A stretch of DNA of 36,356 nt from Acidobacteriota bacterium (GCA_019243475.1 JAFAUE010000092.1:1-36356), one strand, 5' to 3'; positions 26,328 to 34,525 are shown, numbered from the stretch's first letter. The notes: generated from the sequence alone by a model not told the origin. Numbers and translations are program-made.

Positions 26328-26753
26328 ATGTACCCAGAACTTATGGTTTTGCCGATGCGCGAAGAGCTGACTCGTCTCGGCATCAGGGAGACAAGAACGG
26401 CCGAAGACGTAGACCAGGCCTTAAGGCATCCAGGCACGACGATGGTAGTGGTGAACTCAATGTGTGGATGTGCCGCAGGGAAGATGCGTCCGGCAGTACG
26501 CGCGGCGCTGCAAAATGAAGTCAAGCCCGACCAAAGCATCACCGTCTTCGCCGGCCAGGACCGCGAAGCTACTGAAAAAGCTCGTGGCTACTTCACCGGA
26601 TTTCCGCCATCTTCCCCTTCGATCGGAATTCTGCGCAATGGCGAGCTCGTTTACATGATGCAGCGCTCCGATATTGAAACCAATGATCCTCGCAGCATCG
26701 CCTTGAAGCTGGCGCAGGCGTTCAATCAATTTTGTGCGAAGGCTCAAGTGTAG
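26328..26753 (+). CDS. Bacilliredoxin, BrxA/BrxB (YphP/YqiW) family
   Basis: A 141-residue protein with GGAGG ahead of the ATG. It has a thioredoxin-like fold with the CGC active site (C46 and C48 in NSMCGCAAGKMRP), the hallmark of bacilliredoxins, which remove bacillithiol from mixed disulfides on proteins. FAGQDREATEKARGYFTGFPPSSPS is typical of the family. BrxA-type proteins occur in bacteria that make bacillithiol and also in some that may not, so bacillithiol use is plausible but unproved; no bacillithiol synthesis gene was identified in the window. It is monocistronic by position, converging on the amidase gene, with a short inverted repeat ahead of its likely promoter. Confidence 0.94.
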   Translation: MYPELMVLPMREELTRLGIRETRTAEDVDQALRHPGTTMVVVNSMCGCAAGKMRPAVRAALQNEVKPDQSITVFAGQDREATEKARGYFTGFPPSSPSIGILRNGELVYMMQRSDIETNDPRSIALKLAQAFNQFCAKAQV

Positions 26754-26761
26754 TCAGTCGC

Positions 26762-26807
26762 GGCCATGTTCCCGCCCCGAGAGACATTAGGGGCTTCTGC
26801 CATGGCC
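26762..26807. terminator. Possible bidirectional stem between convergent genes
   Basis: GGCCATG (26762-26768) is exactly complementary to CATGGCC (26801-26807), and inside it CCCC (26775-26778) pairs with GGGG (26790-26793). The structure lies between the convergent bacilliredoxin and amidase genes. It lacks a T-run, so it is suggestive only. Confidence 0.35.
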
Positions 26808-26827
26808 AATAGACTGCTGCAACAGTT

Positions 26828-28618
26828 TTAGAATCCTCGCGGCCGCTGTGCCGCTACTCCGAAGCTGCGTTCCAAAGCCAGACCTGCGCGCGCAAGCGTT
26901 CCTTCCTCGAATAGTCTTCCAATCAGCGTCACAGGATGCGGGACGCGTCGCGGCGGAGAAAACTTCGGCAGTGGATTTTTGGGGTCTGGCGCCCAATCGC
27001 TGCGTGCCTCCGAAACCTCCACGAATCCGGCACGCAAAGTCAACGACGGATGTCCTGTGAAGTTCGTAATCGTGAGCGTTTCATCCCGCAGTGAAGGTAC
27101 GAGCAACAGGTCTACTTGATTGAAGATTCGAGCCATTTCGCCAGCCACTATGCGGCGGAAGCGATCGGTCTGCACGAAATCGACTGCTGACAAGAATCGC
27201 GATTGGCGAAACGTGTTCGGCCAGGCGTCGGGGACCTGCATGCGGAGCTGATCGACTTGTCCGCTCAACGTGAGTTCCTCAAATGCAGCGGCTGCTTCCG
27301 CAAAGAGGATCACGTTCAGGCAGTCATACGGCCAGCTGGGCAGCGATACTTCGACCAGCGTCATGCCGACTTTTCGTATTGTGTCCAGCGCGGCTCGATC
27401 GACGTCCGTTGCGGGGGCTTCCTTCATGTACTGCGGAATGTAGCCGACGCGAAGGCTGGTTACGGATGCGTTCACGTCATATTCCAGCTTGCTCGGCACG
27501 CTGCAGAGGTCGCCGGCATCGGGTCCCGAAATGGCACGGAGCACCAGCATCGTGTCCTCAACACTGCGCGCCATCGGTCCCAGTTTATCGAGCGACCAAC
27601 AAAGTGTCATCGCGCCCGTACGCGGAACGCGTCCATAGGTGGGACGCAGTCCAGTGATGCCGCAGCGTGCGCTGGGCGAGACAATGCTTCCTTCAGTCTC
27701 GCTTCCAATGGAGAAGCCTACGAGTCCCGCTGCCGTGGCAGCGCCGGGCCCGGCGCTTGAACCCGACGAACCTTCTTCGAGCAGCCATGGATTCATCGTT
27801 TGGCCACCGAACCAAACATCGTTCAACGCCAGCGCGCCCAGACTGAGCTTTGCAATCAACACGGCGCCAGCGTCGTTTAGGCGCCTGGTCACCGCAGCGT
27901 CGTCGCTCGGCACTCGATTGCGGAACGGTTCTGCTCCATACGTGGTGGGAATGCCGGCAGTATCGAGCAAGTCTTTCGCGCCCCAGGGAACTCCATGCAG
28001 CGGACCGCGATAGTTCCCGCCCGCGATCTCCTGATCGGCCTTCCGCGCCTGCTCGACTGCATGTTCCTCAGTAAGCGTGATCACGCAGTGCAGCTTTGAG
28101 TCGAAACGCTTCAACCGCTCGATATAGATTTGCGTCAATCTCTCTGAGGTGATTTGCCTGGACTCGATCCAGCGCGCCAGATGGCTTACTGAAGCGAAAG
28201 CAATATCGGCATCATTGCCGGGCAGCGTTCCCGGATCGGGTCTACTCCAGATGAACTCGTCACGGAGCGAAGGATGCCGCATGCCGGGCAACATCGGGTT
28301 CCAGAGCGAATAAGGCGCGACATCTGGACCAATGCTGACTTTGTGCTTGCCGGCCCGCCGCTCGTAGAGCGGAGCCATAGAGTTCCGCCAATTTCCGGCG
28401 GCTTCCATGCGATGCTCGGGCGTGAGCGCAACCTGCACAAGTTTCTCAGCCTCGAGAAACGTAGTTGATTCAACCGGCGGTCCAACTGGGGGCGCAGTTC
28501 CAAACGCCGGCGGTTCACCGGGAGGCGGCTCTTGCTGGCCAGTGGCAAAGGACGTGAGCGAAGTGACAAAACAACCTGCCGCCATGTTCACTAGAAACTG
28601 CCGACGCGAATGTGACAT
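26828..28618 (-). CDS. Tat-exported amidase (amidase-signature family)
   Basis: A 596-residue protein; GGAGAAG precedes the ATG at 28618. The N-terminus has a twin-arginine signal (SRRQFLVN followed by a hydrophobic stretch), so it is probably exported folded. The amidase-signature triad is visible: lysine K215 in VPWGAKDL, cis-serine S284 in EEGSSGSSAG, and nucleophile serine S311 in GSETEGSIVSP. The last motif differs from the common GSDTGGSI form, which could matter for activity or specificity. Such enzymes hydrolyse amide bonds of small molecules or peptides. About 130 residues precede the usual domain start, including a proline-rich linker. The substrate is unknown. A TATAAT -10 element lies just upstream on the same strand. 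Confidence 0.92.
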   Translation of the reverse strand: MSHSRRQFLVNMAAGCFVTSLTSFATGQQEPPPGEPPAFGTAPPVGPPVESTTFLEAEKLVQVALTPEHRMEAAGNWRNSMAPLYERRAGKHKVSIGPDVAPYSLWNPMLPGMRHPSLRDEFIWSRPDPGTLPGNDADIAFASVSHLARWIESRQITSERLTQIYIERLKRFDSKLHCVITLTEEHAVEQARKADQEIAGGNYRGPLHGVPWGAKDLLDTAGIPTTYGAEPFRNRVPSDDAAVTRRLNDAGAVLIAKLSLGALALNDVWFGGQTMNPWLLEEGSSGSSAGPGAATAAGLVGFSIGSETEGSIVSPSARCGITGLRPTYGRVPRTGAMTLCWSLDKLGPMARSVEDTMLVLRAISGPDAGDLCSVPSKLEYDVNASVTSLRVGYIPQYMKEAPATDVDRAALDTIRKVGMTLVEVSLPSWPYDCLNVILFAEAAAAFEELTLSGQVDQLRMQVPDAWPNTFRQSRFLSAVDFVQTDRFRRIVAGEMARIFNQVDLLLVPSLRDETLTITNFTGHPSLTLRAGFVEVSEARSDWAPDPKNPLPKFSPPRRVPHPVTLIGRLFEEGTLARAGLALERSFGVAAQRPRGF

Positions 28619-28639
28619 GCATTCTTCTCCGAATCGCGC

Positions 28640-28645
28640 ATTATA
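28640..28645 (-). promoter_or_regulatory. Predicted -10 element for the amidase gene
   Basis: The minus strand reads TATAAT exactly at 28645-28640. Transcription would start near 28633, giving a short leader that includes the GGAGAAG ribosome binding site before the ATG at 28618. No good -35 hexamer was found, so this may depend on an activator. Confidence 0.42.
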
Positions 28646-28763
28646 GCGGCGTGGAATGTGCCTGAGTTCATCTCGCGGTACGACGACAATTAGTCCCAGC
28701 GGGTTCGCATAATCTTTCCGTAACTCGGAAACCTCGATTCAAAAGGAGTCGAGAGGTGTGCAT

Positions 28764-29748
28764 ATGAAAGCTATCGTGTACTACGAAGCTGGTTCGCTCA
28801 ATGCTCTTCAATTCATCGAGACCGATAAACCGGCTCCCGCCGGCGACGAAGTGCTGGTTAAGATCCACTCGGCGTCGCTGAATCCGCTCGATTCACACAT
28901 GCTCCTCGGCATGCCGCAGCTGCTGCGCAAATTAATAGCGCGTAAGTCGCCCAAAATGAAAGTACCGGGCGTTGACCTCGCCGGCGTTGTAGAAGCTGTG
29001 GGCAGCAGCGGTTGTGGCGTTCAGTCCAGGTGACGCGGTGTTCGGCGTTGGGAAAGGAACGCTCGCGGAATACGCATGCGCGCGCGAGTCGGCACTCTGC
29101 AGCAAACCTGACGGTGTAACGTTCGAAGAAGCAGCTTCTGCACCGGTGGCCGCAGTCACCGCGCTTCAAGGTCTGCGGGACCAGGGAGGCATTCACGCCG
29201 GCCAGAGTTTGTTGATCAATGGAGCGGCCGGCGGTGTAGGCACCTTCGCGGTCCAAATCGCAAAGATATATGCAGCACAGGTGACCGCGGTGTGCAGCAC
29301 AAAAAACGTAGAACTGCTGCGATCGATAGGCGCGGACCGCGTGATCGACTACACGCAACAAGATTTCACCAGACTTGGCGAAAAATACGATCTCATTTTT
29401 GATCTTGTGCTCAATCACTCCCTCCTGGAATTCAGACGCGCATTGAAGCCGCATGGAAAATATGTGAGCGCGGGCGCCCTGGGTGGGTCTATCCCGGGAT
29501 TCTTGACTGGATTTTTTCGTGGACCGCTACTGTCGAAATTCGTCACCCAGCGCTTTGTGACATTTATTGCCAAGATAAAAGCAACGGACCTTGCTTACCT
29601 TGGAGAACTGATGACATCAGGTCGCGTTCGGCCTGTAATCGAGAATCGCTATCCGCTTTCTGACGGGCGCCGCGGGATCGAGCTCGTTGCCGCCCGCCAT
29701 GTTCGTGGAAAAGTGTTAATAAACGTCGTTCCAGGCAGTCAGGACTAA
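28764..29748 (+). pseudogene. Zinc-independent medium-chain dehydrogenase/quinone reductase-like gene, broken by a frameshift
   Basis: Two overlapping frames together encode one medium-chain dehydrogenase. The first, from the ATG at 28764 (GAGAGG ribosome binding site), gives the GroES-like start (MKAIVYYEAGSLNALQ, then VPGVDLAGVVEAVG) and stops at 29033. The second runs to 29748 and continues from AFSPGDAVFGVG through the Rossmann motif GAAGGVGTFAVQIAKIY to the end. Reading across near 29012-29013 requires removing one T: the peptide would then read VGSSGVAFSPGDAVFG, matching the family's usual spacing. Joined length is about 328 residues, the normal size. These enzymes reduce quinones or carbonyls with NAD(P)H. 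The break may be a real mutation, an assembly or sequencing error, or less likely a programmed shift. The rest of the sequence shows no other decay. Confidence 0.83.
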
Positions 29749-29856
29749 CAAGAAGCTCGTGTTCCTGCTTTCGCCTGCACGGGCGGAACTGCGGAACGGG
29801 CTATCACGTATCTGGCAATAGGCACCCGACAAGCGCAGGTACACCTGGAGAGACCA

Positions 29857-31503
29857 ATGTCCAAGCTCGTGCGCGTCTGTTTTTTTGTAATCGGCTTATT
29901 GCTGACCATGCAACATTCGTTCGCCGAAGAAGGTGTGCGCGGCCGACTCGTGGATACATCATGGCTCGCCAGGAACCTGAAAAGTTCCGATCTCGTCCTC
30001 CTCGACGCCTCGCCTGAGACATACGGTAAGGGCCATATCCCCGGAGCGCAGAGCGTCAACATCTATGACTTGTTTGCGTATGGCTTCGGCGGAATCTCCG
30101 ACTCCAAGATCGAAGAGGATTTCCGCTCGTGGGGGGTCGGGCCGGAGAAGAAAATTGTCATGTACGATTCCGGCGGCCAGGAACTTGCCACCCGCCTGTT
30201 TTTCGATCTCGATTACCATGGCGTTCCAGAACAGAACCTATTCATTCTCGATGGCGGCCTGTCCAAGTGGAAGAAAGAAGCATTACCGCTGAGTACAGAA
30301 CGGGTGCCTTCTCCTAAGAATGGCACATTCAAGCTTACGAAATTAAACGAAGACCTGCGTGGCGGACTTCCCGAAGTGCTCGACGCCACCGGCGACACTA
30401 CCCACAACGCCCTGCTCGAAGGCTTAGGTCCAGACTGGCACTACGGGCAAATCGCCCCGTTTAGCAAAGCCGGTCATATCCCGACAGGAATTCTGACGCC
30501 GGTTGGAGATTTTTACAATGCGGACAAGACCTTCAAGTCTCCCAAAGAAATCCGGCAGATGCTCACATTTCTCGGCGTGAAGGAGGAACAGCAGATCTAT
30601 ACATACTGCGGCGGAGGAGTGGCGGCGACGGTTCCTTATTTCGCAGCCAAGTACGTAGCCGGATATCCCAAAGTGAAGCTCTATCCCGAATCGGAACTCG
30701 GCTGGCTTAACGACGAAAGAGGACTTCCGTACTGGACGTACGATGAGCCGTACCTGATGCGCGAGACCAACTGGCTGCAGTTCTGGAGCAGCCAGATGAT
30801 TCGCAGTTTCTTAGGGGCTCCGGTGAGCGTGGTCGATCTCCGGCCGCAAGCCGAGTTCAACCAGGGACACATTCCATACTCGCTCAACATTTCGAGTGAA
30901 GTTTTCCGAGCTAATGTGACTACTCCGGAAAAGTTGGCCGAGATACTCGGGCCGGCCGGTGTACACGCATCCGATGAAGCCGTGGTTGTTTCCGGCGCTG
31001 GACTCACAAAAGACTCCGCTCTCGCCTACGTCATGCTGGAAAATCTCGGCCAGAAAAAAGTCTCAATGTTCATGGACTCGATGGACACATGGACCAAACG
31101 CGGACAGCATCTGGTGAAAGACCCGACTGTAGTGGGACCAAAGAAAGCTCCGCACGACCCTGCTATTGTGCCCATCTCCTATCCGAGCAATGCCGGAACG
31201 GACGTGCTGATTAACAGTCCCCGCGCAGGCCAGGATCCGTATCCGGTGGTGTTCGTTGCATCGGGCAAAGAACTTGCAGCGAAGTCTCAGAATGGGAAAA
31301 CGGTGCATGTGAACTATGCCGATCTCTTGAACGCCGACGGCACGCCCAAAGCGGCCAAGGACATCTGGACTGCTCTCGAGAAAGCCGGGGTTCCGCGCTA
31401 TGCCCAGCTGATCTGCGTGTCAGACGATCCCGGCGAGGCAGCGGTGAACTATTTCATTCTGAAACTCATGGGATTTCGCGACGTGAAGGTGCTGGTCAGT
31501 TAG
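29857..31503 (+). CDS. Secreted multi-domain rhodanese (four rhodanese-like modules)
   Basis: A 548-residue exported protein with a signal peptide (VRVCFFVIGLLLTMQHSFA) and GGAGAG ahead of the ATG. Rhodaneses transfer sulfane sulfur through an active-site cysteine. Four related modules appear, roughly 30-145, 170-300, 310-430 and 440-548. The second has the cysteine loop YTYCGGGVAATVPYF (C251). The first has YDSGGQELATR in the same place with no cysteine, the third has VSGAGLTKDSALAY, and the fourth has SDDPGEAAVNYF, so only one module looks catalytic. Tandem rhodaneses normally have two modules, so a doubled tandem is unusual. It probably handles thiosulfate or sulfane sulfur in the periplasm. 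The intergenic region after its stop carries a heptamer repeat array. Confidence 0.9.
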   Translation: MSKLVRVCFFVIGLLLTMQHSFAEEGVRGRLVDTSWLARNLKSSDLVLLDASPETYGKGHIPGAQSVNIYDLFAYGFGGISDSKIEEDFRSWGVGPEKKIVMYDSGGQELATRLFFDLDYHGVPEQNLFILDGGLSKWKKEALPLSTERVPSPKNGTFKLTKLNEDLRGGLPEVLDATGDTTHNALLEGLGPDWHYGQIAPFSKAGHIPTGILTPVGDFYNADKTFKSPKEIRQMLTFLGVKEEQQIYTYCGGGVAATVPYFAAKYVAGYPKVKLYPESELGWLNDERGLPYWTYDEPYLMRETNWLQFWSSQMIRSFLGAPVSVVDLRPQAEFNQGHIPYSLNISSEVFRANVTTPEKLAEILGPAGVHASDEAVVVSGAGLTKDSALAYVMLENLGQKKVSMFMDSMDTWTKRGQHLVKDPTVVGPKKAPHDPAIVPISYPSNAGTDVLINSPRAGQDPYPVVFVASGKELAAKSQNGKTVHVNYADLLNADGTPKAAKDIWTALEKAGVPRYAQLICVSDDPGEAAVNYFILKLMGFRDVKVLVS

Positions 31504-31509
31504 AAAGCC

Positions 31510-31541
31510 GCAATAGGCAATAAGCGATAGGCAATAGGCGA
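31510..31541. repeat. Left array of 7-bp repeats (TARGCRA)
   Basis: Four full 7-bp units, TAGGCAA, TAAGCGA, TAGGCAA and TAGGCGA, with a partial unit in front, begin seven bases after the rhodanese stop. The consensus is TARGCRA. The array is the inverse of a second array at 31589-31672; a 20-base segment at 31515-31534 is perfectly complementary to 31647-31666. Confidence 0.85.
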
Positions 31542-31588
31542 ATTCATGGCTGGCTAAAAGATGTTCAGAAGGCCGAACCTAAACGACT

Positions 31589-31672
31589 ATTGTCTATTGC
31601 CGACCGCCAACCGCCAAGTTGCTTAGTGCCTATCGCCTATCGCTTATTGCCTATCGCTTATTGCCTTTGCCT
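31589..31672. repeat. Right array of 7-bp repeats in opposite orientation
   Basis: Twelve 7-bp units in continuous register run from 31589 to 31672. The first five are degenerate (ATTGTCT, ATTGCCG, ACCGCCA, ACCGCCA, AGTTGCT) and the later ones are close to TATYGCY. It is the reverse complement of the left array's consensus. Together they flank about 47 bp and could fold into a long stem between the convergent rhodanese and small minus-strand genes. The array ends at the stop of the small minus-strand ORF. Confidence 0.8.
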
Positions 31673-31961
31673 AACTCGCTCGCGCCGACTTTTCTTTTTG
31701 CGGGCGCACATCAAGACCAAAATCCCGTTGCACCCGGTCGTACCATGCAGCGTCGTCCAAAGCTCCCCAACTCGCCCATTCTTCATCATTCATCGAGTCA
31801 CGCCATGCGAGGAAAGGCTCGGCTGTCGGCCCGACGGGGTGGCGAAGTTTCAGTCGCGGATAGCAGATAGGTAAGTAGTAGCGAGGCCCAAAGGCTGCAG
31901 ATTCGAGGCCACCGCTTAGCTTACTGGCAATTGCGTCTGGGTTACTCGCCCAGATATTCAA
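31671..31961 (-). CDS. Small hypothetical protein, possibly translationally coupled to the phosphatase
   Basis: The minus-strand frame reaching the stop at 31671 has a plausible protein composition over its last 96 codons (for example AAFGPRYYLPICYPRLKL, MNDEEWASWGALDDAAW and YDRVQRDFGLDV), with many tryptophans and tyrosines in normal contexts. No ATG lies at a suitable place except one inside, at 31794; a TTG at 31961 overlapping the end of the PP2C gene by about 20 bp is the best start, which would allow coupling. No ribosome binding site was found. The frame also continues further upstream inside the phosphatase, where it is a shadow. The family was not recognised, and the alternative is a decayed gene remnant. 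Confidence 0.38.
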   Translation of the reverse strand: MNIWASNPDAIASKLSGGLESAAFGPRYYLPICYPRLKLRHPVGPTAEPFLAWRDSMNDEEWASWGALDDAAWYDRVQRDFGLDVRPQKEKSARAS

Positions 31962-33615
31962 GTTCGACCGTGGTGCAGTCATCCGATGGCGGGGCGCCCT
32001 GGGCAAAATCGCTGACGGCGGCGAACAGATCCTGACCGGCAAGGACCGTGGACTCCAGGCGCTCGTCTCCGAAGAACTCGCCTTCATTATTTTGAGCTTC
32101 ATTCACTCCGTCGCTTACCAGCACGATGCGATCGCCGGGCTTCAACACGAAGTTGTAAGTTTCAAATTCCGCCGTTGGAATAAGACCAAGCGGTAGATTG
32201 CCCTCGCTCGGCCGCAGAATCTGGCGATCAGCAACGCGCACTGCTGGGACGTGTCCACAATTCAGGAATTCGCATTCCCCGTTGGGCATTACTTTCAGCA
32301 CGTTGCAGGTTGCATACTTTTCGCCGAGCTTCTTCACGCAAAGGAACCTGTTGACGGCGGATGCGATCTCCGCAAGCGGCACGTGAGAGACCAGCTGCGA
32401 GTAAATCATGCCCTGGAGAATCGAAGCGAGAATCGCCGCCGAGACTCCCTTGCCGCAGATGTCGGCAAGAACCAGATACAGGTTTCCATCGGCAAGAACC
32501 GCGTCATAAAAATCCCCACCGATCTCCTGGCAGGGCAAACTTCGGGCCCGCAGGCGCGCGAAATGCACCTCAGGAATTACGACGGTCATTAGCCGCTGCT
32601 GAATGGTGGCGGCGATGGCAAGCTCTTTTTGGTACAGCCTTGCGTTCTGCTCAGACTGTGCCAGTTGCGCAGTCTCGATCAGCGCCGCGGCTTCGGTTGC
32701 GACCGTATTCAAAATGTCGCGGCTGAGACTGGAAAGCCCGCGTGAAGCCAAACGGCTATCGAGATACAGCACGCCATTGATCGCGCGCTGGGCTTCGGGG
32801 CTTTGCGACTGCTGCTGCCCTTGCGCGATATTGCTGCGGAACAGAGGCATGCAGATCACCGTCCGCAGATCGTGGGCAACGATGCTCTGCCGCGCAGCCA
32901 GGTCGGAGTGACTCGCCGTGTCGGTGATGATCACACGCGACGCCGAAGTCATGGCGTCTTTGAGGATGGAGTGCGAGATGGTGCTGTCATCTCTTAGTTC
33001 ATCGCCGAGCGAATTCCGGCCCACAGCGAGTTGGAGCTCGCTGTCCTTCTGCACAAGAAAAACAAAACCACGTTCAGCGCCGGTGATACGCAGAGTGGCT
33101 TCGACCAGTGTGACCAGTACGTCGTCCAGCGCGCCGCGGCTATTCAGCTTGCGCGCTACTTCAAGAAAGAAGGCCAGCTTTTCGAGGTCCGAAGCTTCCT
33201 TTTCAACCTGGAGGCCAGAGATCTGGCTGAGGAGCTCGCGGGCGGCGCTGCTGGCCGGAGCCCCTGTACCCCACTGGAAAATTGCGAAGCTGCGATCGTT
33301 GCTGCTGCCAAACTGCAGTCGGTCGTTATTGCTGAGCTTGTGCCGTTTGACCGGAGCGCCATTTACGAATGTCCCATGCTTGCTTCCGAGGTCGAGGAGA
33401 TAATATTCGCCGCCCATCTGGACGATCTCGGCATGATCGCGCGAGGCCATCGGGTCGGTGATGACAAGGTTCTTTTCTGCGCGCCGTCCGATGGTAAAAG
33501 GGAAGTGGTTGAGCGGGAGCGCCTGCTGCTTGTCGCCTTCGATGCGCAACAGCACAGGGACCTCCTGAGGACCTCCAACCATCGTGTTGTGGACTGACGA
33601 TAACTGAGTAGCCAT
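31942..33615 (-). CDS. FHA-GAF-PP2C/SpoIIE-type serine phosphatase
   Basis: The frame opens with GTG at 33645; the ATG at 33615 is a likelier start (557 residues). Domains in order: an FHA domain at about 20-110 (FTIGRRAEKNLVITDP, SRDHAEI, GSKHGTFVNGAPV), which binds phosphothreonine; a GAF domain at about 140-310; and a PP2C/SpoIIE phosphatase domain from about 325 to the end with metal aspartates in EIGGDFYDAV, LVLADICGKGVSAA and VLVSDGVNEAQN. Such proteins are cytoplasmic signalling phosphatases, with RsbU-like output toward anti-sigma or anti-anti-sigma partners in known cases. None is nearby, so the target is unknown. The FHA domain implies a partner Ser/Thr kinase elsewhere in the genome. 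Confidence 0.9.
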   Translation of the reverse strand: MATQLSSVHNTMVGGPQEVPVLLRIEGDKQQALPLNHFPFTIGRRAEKNLVITDPMASRDHAEIVQMGGEYYLLDLGSKHGTFVNGAPVKRHKLSNNDRLQFGSSNDRSFAIFQWGTGAPASSAARELLSQISGLQVEKEASDLEKLAFFLEVARKLNSRGALDDVLVTLVEATLRITGAERGFVFLVQKDSELQLAVGRNSLGDELRDDSTISHSILKDAMTSASRVIITDTASHSDLAARQSIVAHDLRTVICMPLFRSNIAQGQQQSQSPEAQRAINGVLYLDSRLASRGLSSLSRDILNTVATEAAALIETAQLAQSEQNARLYQKELAIAATIQQRLMTVVIPEVHFARLRARSLPCQEIGGDFYDAVLADGNLYLVLADICGKGVSAAILASILQGMIYSQLVSHVPLAEIASAVNRFLCVKKLGEKYATCNVLKVMPNGECEFLNCGHVPAVRVADRQILRPSEGNLPLGLIPTAEFETYNFVLKPGDRIVLVSDGVNEAQNNEGEFFGDERLESTVLAGQDLFAAVSDFAQGAPPSDDCTTVELEYLGE

Positions 33616-33662
33616 GGGAGTACTGGGTGCCCATAAGCGTAGCACTCTTTCGGGTGCGCGTA

Positions 33663-33755
33663 GCTGCTGGCTGCCACGACCAGCTACCGGCTAGGGGCGC
33701 AGAAACAGAGAGCCTGGGGGCCAACTCCTGGCAGCCGGCAGCGAGCAGCTGGTCG
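33663..33755. repeat. Imperfect inverted-repeat cluster in the divergent intergenic region
   Basis: GCTGCTGGCTGCCA (33663-33676) is complementary to TGGCAGCCGGCAGC (33729-33742) with one mismatch, and CGACCAGCT (33677-33685) is exactly complementary to AGCTGGTCG (33747-33755). The two parts are not in nested order, so alternative stems are possible rather than one long hairpin. They lie between the phosphatase and PP-loop genes, about 40 bp before the latter's start. The arrangement looks like a degenerate intergenic repeat family rather than a terminator. Confidence 0.5.
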
Positions 33756-33791
33756 GGACTAGTTGTCGCCGTTACAATCGGCGAGTTCATT

Positions 33792-34490
33792 ATGGCCAAG
33801 CGGGTAATCGTCTCCTGGAGCGGCGGCAAGGATAGCGCCTGGACACTCCATGTCTTGCGGCAGCAGCCGCAGAGGTATTCGGTAACCGGGTTACTGACGA
33901 CGATCAACCAGGAATTCAACCGGATTGCCATGCATGGCGTACGCCGCGAGCTGCTCGAGGCGCAGGCAGCAGCCGCCGGATTACCGCTCTGGGTGGTGCC
34001 TCTCCCATTTCCCTACGCGAACGAACACTACGAACGCCGGATTGGGAACGCATTGCACTTCATCCGCAATCTCGGGATCGAGGCGCTTGCCTTCGGCGAC
34101 CTGTATTTACAGGACGTGCGCGATTACAGGGAAAAACAGTTTGCCAACTACGGCCTTGAGCTGCTCTTCCCAATTTGGGGCATCCCCACAGACGCTCTGG
34201 CCCAGGACATGCTACGAGGAGGACTGAAGGCGCGACTCAGCTGCATCGATCCGCGAGTTCTTTCGCCTGAATTCGCCGGGCGAGACTATGACAGCCGCTT
34301 GCTCCGCGATTTGCCGCCGGGAACTGATCCATGCGCCGAGAAAGGGGAGTTCCACACCTTCGTCTATGCCGGGCCAATGTTCCGGCAAGCGATCTCTGTC
34401 GTCAATGGGGAAATCGTGGAGCGCGACGGCTTCGTGTACGCCGACCTGCTCCCTGTTGCAGGTACCGGTTCTCAGCCGCAACTTGGATAG
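33792..34490 (+). CDS. PP-loop ATPase, diphthine-ammonia ligase / MJ0570 family
   Basis: From the ATG at 33792 the protein has 232 residues; the open frame extends 165 bases upstream through the repeat region and is not plausibly coding. The N-terminal PP-loop SWSGGKDSAWTL marks an ATP pyrophosphatase that adenylates a substrate. The motif DPCAEKGEFHTFVYAGP near residue 182 is the signature of the Dph6-related (MJ0570) family. Dph6 itself makes diphthamide in eukaryotes and archaea, but bacteria lack diphthamide, so this bacterial member likely amidates or thiolates another target that is not known. It converges on dapD. Confidence 0.88.
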   Translation: MAKRVIVSWSGGKDSAWTLHVLRQQPQRYSVTGLLTTINQEFNRIAMHGVRRELLEAQAAAAGLPLWVVPLPFPYANEHYERRIGNALHFIRNLGIEALAFGDLYLQDVRDYREKQFANYGLELLFPIWGIPTDALAQDMLRGGLKARLSCIDPRVLSPEFAGRDYDSRLLRDLPPGTDPCAEKGEFHTFVYAGPMFRQAISVVNGEIVERDGFVYADLLPVAGTGSQPQLG

Positions 34491-34525
34491 CGCCGGTCCA
34501 GCCGCTAGACTCCAGACCCGCACTT

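Noticed and set aside
31510-31672. Possible CRISPR array in the heptamer repeat region
   Set aside because: The unit is 7 bp with no spacers and opposite orientations; no cas gene is near.
33627-33791. 55-codon upstream extension of the PP-loop gene
   Set aside because: It translates through the inverted-repeat region, and the motif-bearing protein begins at 33792.
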